A DNA stretch of 12,872 bases from Lachnospiraceae bacterium (GTDB lineage: Bacteria; Bacillota; Clostridia; Lachnospirales; Lachnospiraceae), in NCBI GenBank assembly GCA_003520105.1, contig DOVL01000247.1, positions 1 to 12,872 on the forward strand, in the 5' to 3' direction. This document shows, piece after piece, positions 6,830 through 12,872 of the stretch (within the stretch, counting starts at the first letter, position 1; each line of letters starts with the position of its first letter). The translations under genes were made by a program, and so were the position numbers. Under the pieces are notes generated by a model. The model worked only from the letters and a program-made list of their open reading frames with translations. It was not told where the DNA came from and searched no databases.

Positions 6830-7045
6830 TCAGCTGAATATAGTCTTTGCTCCGCTGTTAATACTGCTCCAGATAGAGTTTGCCAGACTGACGATCTGAC
6901 TTTTAAATATGATCACGAGGGCCACAAGAACAACCAATATCAAAATAACCTCTATGGAAATTGCACCTGTATTATCACTTTTTCTGAAGCATTTTCCCGA
7001 AACTTCACTGACATTCTCATTATCCAAAATTATCATTTCATCCAT
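6830..7045 (-). CDS. flp: Flp-type (type IVb) major pilin precursor
   Basis: The 71-residue protein starts at the ATG at 7045, with AGGAGG spaced seven bases upstream. A 27-residue polar leader ends in G27, followed by AISIE, a textbook prepilin peptidase site with Glu at +5. Hydrophobic residues run from about 28 to 48, and the tail is short and polar. Small size, leader and position between tadC and the TadG-like gene identify it as the pilin extruded by TadA/TadB/TadC. It lies 11 bp after tadC, and the strong binding site fits a highly expressed structural subunit. The cognate peptidase is not in the window. Confidence 0.88.
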   Translation of the reverse strand: MDEMIILDNENVSEVSGKCFRKSDNTGAISIEVILILVVLVALVIIFKSQIVSLANSIWSSINSGAKTIFS

Positions 7046-7056
7046 ACGATTCCCTC

Positions 7057-8460
7057 CTAAAAATTCTTAAGTGCAGGGAACATCACGATCCCGATAACTG
7101 TTATTAGTAAAATAAACATTGGGATCAGAAGCTTTTCAGCCGCTTCCTCTCCCTTTCTTCTTGCTCTAAGTTTTCTTTCATTAAATGCATCCTCTTCTTC
7201 CTTGCGAAGAAGGTCTAAAAGGTTGGAGTTGCCTCTTTCAAGATTTCTGGTGATAAGCGTCATAAGCCCTGAGTATTCATGAACACCCGAGCCTCTGCCC
7301 ATTTCCAGATATACCGTTTTCTCATCACGCCCGGCCTGAAGTCCGTTCACAATATAGTTAAGCTCCTCATAGAGTCCGTCCCTGATACCCCTGTCTTTAA
7401 GCTCTGTATAGATACTTATCATTGTCTCTCTAACCGAGAGTCCGGATCCAACTTTAAGTACTATACTGCTTACAAAATACGAGTATCTTCCGAGCAGTTC
7501 ATCCTGCCGCTCCGACGCTTTCCTTCTCACTCTGCTAAACTGTAGTATCACGTAGCATATGATCAGGATGAAGCCGAAGATCAGTATTTTACAAGCATCG
7601 GACAGTTCCGACTCCTTCTCTGCACTGATCCCGACGCCTTCGATCGTGTCCGGAAGGACAAAACTCTCATCTTCTCTTGAACCCTCTTCAAGTGTCTTCA
7701 GAACAGCTTCTATCCTTTCTGCCCAGTCACTCTCAACATAAGGAATGACTCTGACCTTCCATATATACTCCCTGTCATGAATACCATCTGTCAGGATTGC
7801 TGACACTCTGACATTTTGGGCTTCTTCTATCTCCCTGCTGTTAACCCTTCCGTCGATACCTATAAGCTCCGAGTCATCGCTGTACCATTCAACCCTGAGC
7901 GTACCGGTCTCATCGGTCTGAGGAAGTACCAGATCATGCATAACATTTTCCAGGTCGGAATTATCTCCCCTGATGATGTCACTCAGATAGCTGTAAGCCT
8001 TGCCTGCCATTTCTTTAAACTCTTCACTGCTGTACTCTCTCGGACTCAGCTCCAGACTGTAGGTTTTCTCGCTGCCATCCTTGTTTAGATTAATACTGAC
8101 ATTTACTGATTTCTCGCCGACTCCCGGCCTGGTAAGGGTATTTCTGTCCGTTTCCGTCTTCGGTATTAAAGCAATGATCAGAACCAGAACATCCAGAAAC
8201 AGTAGTCCCTTTAAGCCTTTTATACATATTTTTATAAACTGTCTCTCTGCCTCTTCATCGGTCTGTCTCTCGCTCATCGTTCCGGATCTTCTAATCTCTG
8301 CTCTGAACCTTTCGTACAGAAAACTCTTCCGGGATAGTTCAAAGAAAACTGTGGCTGTGGGGTGAAATAGCCCTCTCTTCGATCCTTTTCCAGCGTGTTT
8401 CCTGCATATCAGCTCCGCCAGCAGAAGTCCCGCGCCTAAAACAATACTTATATACAACAT
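7057..8460 (-). CDS. tadC: TadC-like T2SF platform protein with a large Ig-like extracytoplasmic insertion
   Basis: The ATG at 8460 is preferred because AGGGG lies seven bases upstream; a GTG at 8481 would overlap tadB and add seven residues. Counting from 8481, membrane segments lie at about 8-24, 92-107, 296-315 and 452-472. The C-terminal half (about 316-450) is the cytoplasmic T2SF/TadC-type helical domain, with GSGLSVRETM and LITRNLERGNSNL as recognisable stretches. Residues 108-295 form a polar insertion predicted to be outside the membrane. Within it, about 175-248 resemble an atrophied bacterial Ig-like domain (WYSDDSELIGIDGRV then a beta-rich SAILTDG stretch). At about 467 residues it is much longer than typical TadC (about 300). 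With TadB it should form the inner-membrane platform for pilus extrusion. Confidence 0.85.
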   Translation of the reverse strand: MLYISIVLGAGLLLAELICRKHAGKGSKRGLFHPTATVFFELSRKSFLYERFRAEIRRSGTMSERQTDEEAERQFIKICIKGLKGLLFLDVLVLIIALIPKTETDRNTLTRPGVGEKSVNVSINLNKDGSEKTYSLELSPREYSSEEFKEMAGKAYSYLSDIIRGDNSDLENVMHDLVLPQTDETGTLRVEWYSDDSELIGIDGRVNSREIEEAQNVRVSAILTDGIHDREYIWKVRVIPYVESDWAERIEAVLKTLEEGSREDESFVLPDTIEGVGISAEKESELSDACKILIFGFILIICYVILQFSRVRRKASERQDELLGRYSYFVSSIVLKVGSGLSVRETMISIYTELKDRGIRDGLYEELNYIVNGLQAGRDEKTVYLEMGRGSGVHEYSGLMTLITRNLERGNSNLLDLLRKEEEDAFNERKLRARRKGEEAAEKLLIPMFILLITVIGIVMFPALKNF

Positions 8461-8473
8461 CTCAAATCCCCTG

Positions 8474-9163
8474 TTATACACTAATATCCGTTATATGCTT
8501 TCCAATCCGGTCAGCGATAAGTACAAGCAGAAGCATGACCGTCATAAAAGCCCTGCCCACAAAGCCTTCGTATAAGGCCTGCATGAATGTTCTCATTGTC
8601 AGTCTTGTATATAGAATAATTACAAAGGGCATGAGCACCATGATCTTCTGTTCCAGCTTCTTTCCGGCGATAATGGTCGCTATATCATTTTCCACATCTA
8701 TTCTCTCACTTATGGTTCTGACGGATTCCCTGACTATTCGTATGGTATTTCCGCCGGTATACCTGATGATATGAATAACATTTGCAAACTCTCTTATCTC
8801 CTCCAGATCCGTTTTCTCTGCAAATTCCATAAAAACTGTGTCTATAGGTTCGTTTAAAGACAGTTTCCTCCTAACCACATTCAGGTATTTAAGTATCGCC
8901 GCCTTCCTTCCGAGCCCGTTTTCCAGTTCCTTTTCTGCGAGCATCACGGAGTTCTCCAGTGAATACCCTCCTTCCAGCGCTGCGTCTACAGCAGTCAGCA
9001 GACCTTTAAACTCCAGTAGGAGCTGTCTCTTCTCTTTCTTTTCCTTCTCCTTCTTCCATTCACGGAAATACAGCAGACCGGATAATAATCCCGGAAATAT
9101 TCCGATCCAGGAATCATAGAAGAGGTATGCTATCGTCGGAACCAGAAGGATACTTACTATCAT
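8474..9163 (-). CDS. tadB: TadB-like T2SF-family pilus platform protein
   Basis: The protein has 229 residues. The ATG at 9163 overlaps the tadA stop (TGATG), with GGAGG just upstream, so translation is probably coupled. Two short hydrophobic stretches open it (about 3-33), followed by a charged run (REWKKEKEKKEKRQ) and a helical cytoplasmic domain (about 46-170) with LLTAVDAALEGGYSLENSV and YTGGNTIRIVRE, the T2SF-type pattern. Two C-terminal membrane segments follow (about 171-187 and 204-219). It is shorter than typical TadB (about 320 residues), lacking an extra N-terminal domain. It should pair with TadC as the platform driven by TadA. Confidence 0.87.
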   Translation of the reverse strand: MIVSILLVPTIAYLFYDSWIGIFPGLLSGLLYFREWKKEKEKKEKRQLLLEFKGLLTAVDAALEGGYSLENSVMLAEKELENGLGRKAAILKYLNVVRRKLSLNEPIDTVFMEFAEKTDLEEIREFANVIHIIRYTGGNTIRIVRESVRTISERIDVENDIATIIAGKKLEQKIMVLMPFVIILYTRLTMRTFMQALYEGFVGRAFMTVMLLLVLIADRIGKHITDISV

Positions 9164-10431
9164 CAGTGATCCTCCCGATAGATTCCGATCAGTCCGGCCG
9201 ATTCCAGCTTATGTACGTTTACCAGATCATTTATTTTGCGAAGTCTTCCGCTGACCTTTCTGTTTTTGGTTCTTTCCCGGGAATTCTTCCCGTAAGTTTC
9301 AGCATCCTCGCGCAGTTCTTCAAACATATACAGCGTATTCAGCCTGATCTCATCATCTTCCATTCCTGTTACCTCACTGATCTCCAGTACTCTTCTTGTT
9401 CTGTCACGCAGTCTTCCCAAATGAACAACGATATCTATCGCAGCCGCAATCTGTTGTCTGATAGCTCTGATCGGCAGTTCAGCACCCATCAGCACCATTG
9501 CTTCAAGTCTCAGAAGCATATCTCTCACCGAGTTTGCGTGTCCCGTAGAGATACTTCCGTCATGTCCGGTATTCATTGCTGCAAGCATATCAATTGCCGC
9601 CTCGTCTCTGACTTCGCCGACGATTATGCGGTCCGGCCTCATCCTGAGGCTGGTCCGTATAAGGTCCTTGATCCTTATACTGTTGTTTCCTTCGACATTG
9701 GCATTCTTAACCTCGAGCCTGATAAGGTTATCTATCCCCTTCAGGCTGAGTTCTGCGGCATCTTCGATAGTTATCACTCTCTCATCCTTCGGAATAAAGT
9801 CTGATAACGCATTCAAAAAGGTTGTCTTGCCCGAGCTGGTACCGCCGGAAATAAATATGTTATAGCCCGCTTCAACCAGAAGTCTGAGGAAATCAGCTGT
9901 GTCCCTGTCGATAGCTTCCTTCTCGATCAGCCTGTTCATATCAAGCCTCTCCTTCGGAAACTTCCTTATGGTCACTGCCGTCCCATCCAGTGAAACACCG
10001 GATAAAACAACATTTACCCGGGATCCGTCCGGAAGGATAACATCAGCTATGGGGTTAGTGTCATTCAGAAGCCTGTTTGATGAAGCTACCACCTGCTGAA
10101 CTATCGAAAGCAGCTTTTCAGAGCTTTCGAAGCTTTTTTCGGATCTCACGATAACTCCGTCCTTCTCCAGAAATATTCTGTCAGGACCGTTTATCATGAT
10201 CTCGGATATGCTGTCATCCTCAAGAAAATCCGACAAAATATCCAGTTTCCTGATAGAGTTATATATTTCCGATTTAAGCTGAAGCTTCTCCCTGAGTGGC
10301 ATATACTCCCCACCGGACTCCCGCAGTATGCATTTATCTATCAGTCGTCTGACCTCCTCATCTTCAATCTCCGAATTAAGGTCAAGCTCGCTGATCACTT
10401 CTCTTTTCAGTCGTTCTCTATGACTTTCCAT
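9163..10431 (-). CDS. tadA: TadA/CpaF-family pilus assembly ATPase
   Basis: I chose the ATG at 10431 (422 residues) because the family N-terminus (ERLKREVISELDL) starts there, although its binding site is weak; ATGs at 10470 and 10491 are alternatives. Numbered from 10431, the Walker A box GGTSSGKTT is at 196-204 (K202), an Asp-box-like TIEDAAEL follows at 221-228, Walker B with DRIIVGEVRDEA spans about 267-278 and the His box STGHAN has H298. All key residues of a secretion ATPase are intact. It is cytoplasmic and should power Flp pilin extrusion through TadB/TadC. A basic tail (about 380-420) extends beyond the core. It overlaps the upstream cpaE-like gene by about 14 bp and tadB by one base. 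Confidence 0.93.
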   Translation of the reverse strand: MESHRERLKREVISELDLNSEIEDEEVRRLIDKCILRESGGEYMPLREKLQLKSEIYNSIRKLDILSDFLEDDSISEIMINGPDRIFLEKDGVIVRSEKSFESSEKLLSIVQQVVASSNRLLNDTNPIADVILPDGSRVNVVLSGVSLDGTAVTIRKFPKERLDMNRLIEKEAIDRDTADFLRLLVEAGYNIFISGGTSSGKTTFLNALSDFIPKDERVITIEDAAELSLKGIDNLIRLEVKNANVEGNNSIRIKDLIRTSLRMRPDRIIVGEVRDEAAIDMLAAMNTGHDGSISTGHANSVRDMLLRLEAMVLMGAELPIRAIRQQIAAAIDIVVHLGRLRDRTRRVLEISEVTGMEDDEIRLNTLYMFEELREDAETYGKNSRERTKNRKVSGRLRKINDLVNVHKLESAGLIGIYREDH

Positions 10432-11437
10432 ACCTAAGATTTCTGACAAAAGCTGCCATTTCCTCCTCATCCGTCGAATAATAAGGAACATGAACCTTTA
10501 CGATCCTGGCCATTATGCTGCGTAACTCCATACTTCTGAGTATGCTTTCAAAGCTTTCGAGCTTACCGACTGAAGTTGGATCGTCAAGAACCGGCATATA
10601 TATCCTGTCAAAGCAGTCGAGGATCCCCGGATCCTCCAGGACAGCCGACCCAAGATCATAAATGACCAGATCATATTTACCCAGCTGCAGCAGACAGTCT
10701 GACAGGCAGGTTATATCGTCCTTTTGAACATTTCTCAGATCCAGATATACTGTCCCTGCACGAAGCACATCTACTCCATTTGACGATATAACGCACCCTC
10801 TGACAGTCTCTGCCAGTCCGGGTAATCTTTCCTTGATCTGATATAGTATTCCGCCACCGGGAGCCTTGCAGGGGGAATAGTTCTCCATTCCGACATATAT
10901 CCCTCTGCCGCCTCCGGTATGTTCGGCCATAGCCATCGCAAGAGTTGTGCATCCGCATCGCCCAAGAGGAGAAAATACAGCTTCAATCAGCATTTTACTA
11001 ACAACAGGAGGGCTGACAGCAATGCTCCTTCTCACCTCTTTGTAAATATCTCCCAGTCTCTGATATTTGAAGACTATCTCCCTTTCACTGACCGGTGCCA
11101 TGCTTCCGCCGTCACTCTCTGCATATATGCGCGGCTCATTCCCGGACCTCCTGCCGGACAGATAGATACACCTGACATTGTGAAAGTTAAGCCCCTCACC
11201 GGTTTCCTTACAGCCGGAAATATCATCCGTCAGTATTAACTCCAGATCATTCTCCGTAAGGTAAGCCGCCACAGCTTCCTTATCAGAAAATATAACTGCG
11301 TTATACTGCGGGTCTTCATGATTGATATGATCCGCCAGACCAACCGCAAAGCTTAAGTTTTTATCACATATTCCTATCCTGTGCATAACTCCTGTCCCTG
11401 CATATACTATTTCAGATCCTTCAGCAGAGACCGTCAC
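10418..11437 (-). CDS. tadZ: CpaE/TadZ-like localisation factor with atypical P-loop
   Basis: The start is the GTG at 11437, with GGAGG eight bases upstream; an ATG at 11386 would remove 17 residues. The N-terminal part (about 20-135) looks like the receiver-like domain of CpaE (IGICDKN, then ILTDD). The C-terminal half (about 150-335) is a MinD/ParA-like ATPase domain. Its P-loop region reads SPLGRCGCTTL (156-166): where Walker A has GK(T/S) this has G162-C163-T164, so the catalytic lysine is missing, and the deviant first lysine is absent too. The Walker B-like YDLVIYDLG (255-263) is present. In characterised tad systems CpaE/TadZ places the machine at a cell site, and some members have altered Walker motifs. 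It is the first gene of the locus. Confidence 0.85.
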   Translation of the reverse strand: MTVSAEGSEIVYAGTGVMHRIGICDKNLSFAVGLADHINHEDPQYNAVIFSDKEAVAAYLTENDLELILTDDISGCKETGEGLNFHNVRCIYLSGRRSGNEPRIYAESDGGSMAPVSEREIVFKYQRLGDIYKEVRRSIAVSPPVVSKMLIEAVFSPLGRCGCTTLAMAMAEHTGGGRGIYVGMENYSPCKAPGGGILYQIKERLPGLAETVRGCVISSNGVDVLRAGTVYLDLRNVQKDDITCLSDCLLQLGKYDLVIYDLGSAVLEDPGILDCFDRIYMPVLDDPTSVGKLESFESILRSMELRSIMARIVKVHVPYYSTDEEEMAAFVRNLRYGKS

Positions 11438-11511
11438 CGGAACAACCTCCGGGGCTGAATATCGTCATCCGATCCCTTCCGTCGACCCTGTATCTCTGCC
11501 GGTGAAATAAG

Positions 11512-11538
11512 ATTATCATTTTCGATTTTTCCGGTAAA
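11512..11538 (-). promoter_or_regulatory. Candidate sigma-A-like promoter for the tad locus
   Basis: On the minus strand TTTACC (11538-11533) and GATAAT (11517-11512) are separated by 15 bp, which is short; using the overlapping TAATCT gives 17 bp. It lies about 75 bp upstream of the GTG of the first tad gene. The match is weak and the call tentative. Confidence 0.3.
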
Positions 11539-11555
11539 ATCGCGACGCGACAGGA

Positions 11556-11571
11556 TTTGTTGCGCAACAAA
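11556..11571. promoter_or_regulatory. 16-bp perfect palindrome TTTGTTGCGCAACAAA
   Basis: This perfect palindrome lies upstream of the candidate tad promoter. Its 14-base core with flank (gatttgttgcgcaa, 11554-11567) recurs at 11797-11810, just after the kinase stop. It could be a regulator site; no regulator gene is visible. Confidence 0.4.
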
Positions 11572-11720
11572 ACAAAGCTCGTTCATAATCGTTCACACCC
11601 AAAAAAGCTTCATAAGCCTCTGATTTCCGATGTTTTTATCCATTTCTTCAGCCAAAGCACGCCTCATCCGACCATCAGAATATACTCATTTCATGATTAT
11701 TTCGTTCATATCCGTGCATC

Positions 11721-11756
11721 AAAAAAGCACCGGACATTCATATCCGATGCTTTTTT
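11721..11756. terminator. Intrinsic (bidirectional) terminator downstream of the hybrid kinase
   Basis: The arms AAAAAAGCA and TGCTTTTTT pair, with an inner CGGA/TCCG stem, one mismatch and an eight-base loop, giving a T run on both strands. On the minus strand it lies about 60 bp after the kinase stop, separating that gene from the tad locus. Confidence 0.88.
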
Positions 11757-11817
11757 GTGAATTATCAATATTTGATTTTATCTAATACGACGAAACGATT
11801 TGTTGCGCAAAAACCAA

Positions 11818-12872
11818 TTACTTCTCAATATACTTATTAAGTGTATCAACAACTGTATTTAAGTTATAAGGCTTTGCGATATAGTCATCAAGCTGGTTCT
11901 CAATGATACGCTCCTTGTCGCCGAACATTGCTCTTGCAGTAACAGCGATGATAGGAAGACGCTTCTTGTGATCTCTCTGCTCAAGCTTTCTGATCTCCTG
12001 AGTTGCTGCGATACCATCCATTACAGGCATCTGAACATCAAAGAGTGCTGCATCGTAAGTCTTCTGCTTGAAGAGCTCGATAGCCTTCTCGCCGTTCTCC
12101 GCAATATCGTAAGAGAAACCTGCCATACCGAGAAGCTTTCCGATAACCTGCTGGTTAACCGGCTCATCCTCTGCAACAAGGATTCTTGCATTCTTACCGT
12201 TATTTGTGATTGAAAATACAGCCGGAGATTCCTTCTCCTCATTCTGCTTCTCATCAATCTCAGCTGCCTTGACAACCTTAAGAGGAATCTCAGCGATGAA
12301 TGTTGATCCGATGCCTTCCTTACTCTGTACCGTAATAGTACCGTTCATAAGCTCGGTGATCTGCTTACTGATAACGAGTCCGAGTCCCGAACCACCGTAT
12401 TTTCTTGTATCAGATCCGTCAACCTGTGAGAATCTGATGAAGAGCTTGGTCATGTTTGCTTCGGAGATGCCTATACCTGTGTCGGCAACAGCTATACGAA
12501 GCTTTACTGTATCATTTGTATCATCAAGCGCTGCGATCTTAACTCTTACGCCGCCCTCGGAAGTAAACTTGATAGCATTTGAAAGGAGGCAGTTAAGTAC
12601 CTGCTGGATACGCTGTCCGTCTGCTCTGACGAGCTTAGGAATATTATTACCAAAGTTGAGGTCGAGGGAGATTGCCTTGTTATCTGCGGCAGGAACCTGT
12701 GCTGCAACTGTTTCTTCAATAGCCGCCTTGATATCACAGATCTCTTCCTTGATCTTGTATTTACCTGCTTCAAGCTTACTGATATCGAGGATATCGTTAA
12801 TAAGTCTGAGAAGGTTATCTGCACAGTTTTTAGCTGTGATGAGGTTGTCTCTATAGTCTGCCTGAAGATCAT
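11818..12872 (-). CDS. Hybrid sensor histidine kinase, C-terminal part (N-terminus outside window)
   Basis: The frame is open from the right edge to the stop at 11818 (350 residues visible), although no ATG occurs before 12453, so it is one gene and not two. From the edge it shows the second helix of the dimerisation domain (INDILDISKLEAGK, around 12770-12810); the phosphoacceptor His itself lies outside. The ATPase domain follows, with an N-box (LLSNAIKFT, around 12565-12590), ADTGIGIS (about 12466-12489) and GGSGLGL (about 12376-12396). A C-terminal receiver (about 11821-12189) has the acidic cluster AEDE, a phosphoacceptor Asp at 12037-12039 in LFDVQMPVMDG, the conserved Thr in VTA and the Lys in AKPYN. 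It should autophosphorylate and pass phosphate to its own receiver. Signal and output are unknown. Confidence 0.93.
   Translation of the reverse strand, partial: DLQADYRDNLITAKNCADNLLRLINDILDISKLEAGKYKIKEEICDIKAAIEETVAAQVPAADNKAISLDLNFGNNIPKLVRADGQRIQQVLNCLLSNAIKFTSEGGVRVKIAALDDTNDTVKLRIAVADTGIGISEANMTKLFIRFSQVDGSDTRKYGGSGLGLVISKQITELMNGTITVQSKEGIGSTFIAEIPLKVVKAAEIDEKQNEEKESPAVFSITNNGKNARILVAEDEPVNQQVIGKLLGMAGFSYDIAENGEKAIELFKQKTYDAALFDVQMPVMDGIAATQEIRKLEQRDHKKRLPIIAVTARAMFGDKERIIENQLDDYIAKPYNLNTVVDTLNKYIEK

Larger units (their letters stand above)
11438..11817. other. Intergenic region between the hybrid kinase and the tad locus
   Basis: This 380-bp stretch holds a clear intrinsic terminator for the kinase gene, two copies of a TTTGTTGCGCAA motif and a weak candidate promoter for the tad genes. 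I see no gene in it; a 67-codon plus-strand frame at 11557-11760 crosses the terminator and has no family resemblance. Confidence 0.7.

Noticed and set aside
9127..9804. A 225-codon plus-strand frame opposite tadA
   Set aside because: It lies opposite the conserved ATPase motifs and shows no family resemblance.
12206..12856. A 216-codon plus-strand frame opposite the kinase
   Set aside because: It is antisense to well-conserved kinase motifs and its Ser/Leu-rich translation has no domain; a shadow.
12546..12872. A 108-codon minus-strand frame that could suggest a split or frameshifted kinase
   Set aside because: It is in another frame. The frame of the kinase C-terminus continues to the window edge with recognisable N-box and dimerisation-helix motifs, so there is no frameshift.

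Overview
The window looks like a chromosomal segment of a low-to-moderate GC Firmicute, most likely a Clostridia/Lachnospiraceae member (Butyrivibrio- or Roseburia-like). This rests on strong AGGAGG-type ribosome binding sites, the style of the GGDEF/EAL and hybrid-kinase proteins, and a tad (type IVb / Flp pilus) locus with no outer-membrane secretin. The genus is an inference.

Layout. (i) 1-2102 (+): the 3' part of a membrane-bound GGDEF-EAL protein with a degenerate GGDEF motif and an intact EAL domain, so a predicted c-di-GMP phosphodiesterase. (ii) 11437 down to 2116 (-): a nine-gene, one-directional tad/Flp pilus locus read as CpaE/TadZ-like, TadA ATPase, TadB, TadC, Flp pilin, a DUF5702-type TadG-like protein, an intergenic gap of about 0.4 kb, a TadE-like pseudopilin with two Cys/His modules, a second TadE-like pseudopilin, and a membrane FHA protein. 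Genes are packed with overlaps or gaps under 20 bp, except for the gap at 4935-5307. The FHA gene meets the GGDEF-EAL gene tail to tail, 13 bp apart. (iii) 11438-11817: intergenic, with a candidate tad promoter, a clear intrinsic terminator for the upstream kinase gene, and two copies of a TTTGTTGCGCAA motif. (iv) 11818-12872 (-): the C-terminal part of a hybrid sensor histidine kinase, cut by the window edge.

How the genes work together. CpaE/TadZ probably places the TadA-TadB-TadC machine in the membrane. TadA hydrolyses ATP to extrude Flp pilin, and the TadE-like and TadG-like proteins act as minor pilins or pseudopilins. The FHA protein suggests a Ser/Thr-phosphorylation input. Flp and both TadE-like proteins carry a G|xxxxE prepilin peptidase site, yet no prepilin peptidase (TadV/CpaA) and no CpaB are present in the window, so these must lie elsewhere.

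The least ordinary features are: a TadC-family protein with a large extracytoplasmic, Ig-like insertion; a TadE-like protein ending in two Cys/His (zinc-ribbon-like) modules; a CpaE with the P-loop lysine replaced by cysteine; and a repeat-rich gap at 4935-5307. That gap holds a 38-bp tandem array derived from the tadE start region, which creates a chain of 13-codon mini-ORFs linked by ATGA overlaps, next to a 29-bp inverted repeat around an 80-bp spacer. Several in-gene minisatellites (15-bp and 24-bp units) lie in the same locus.
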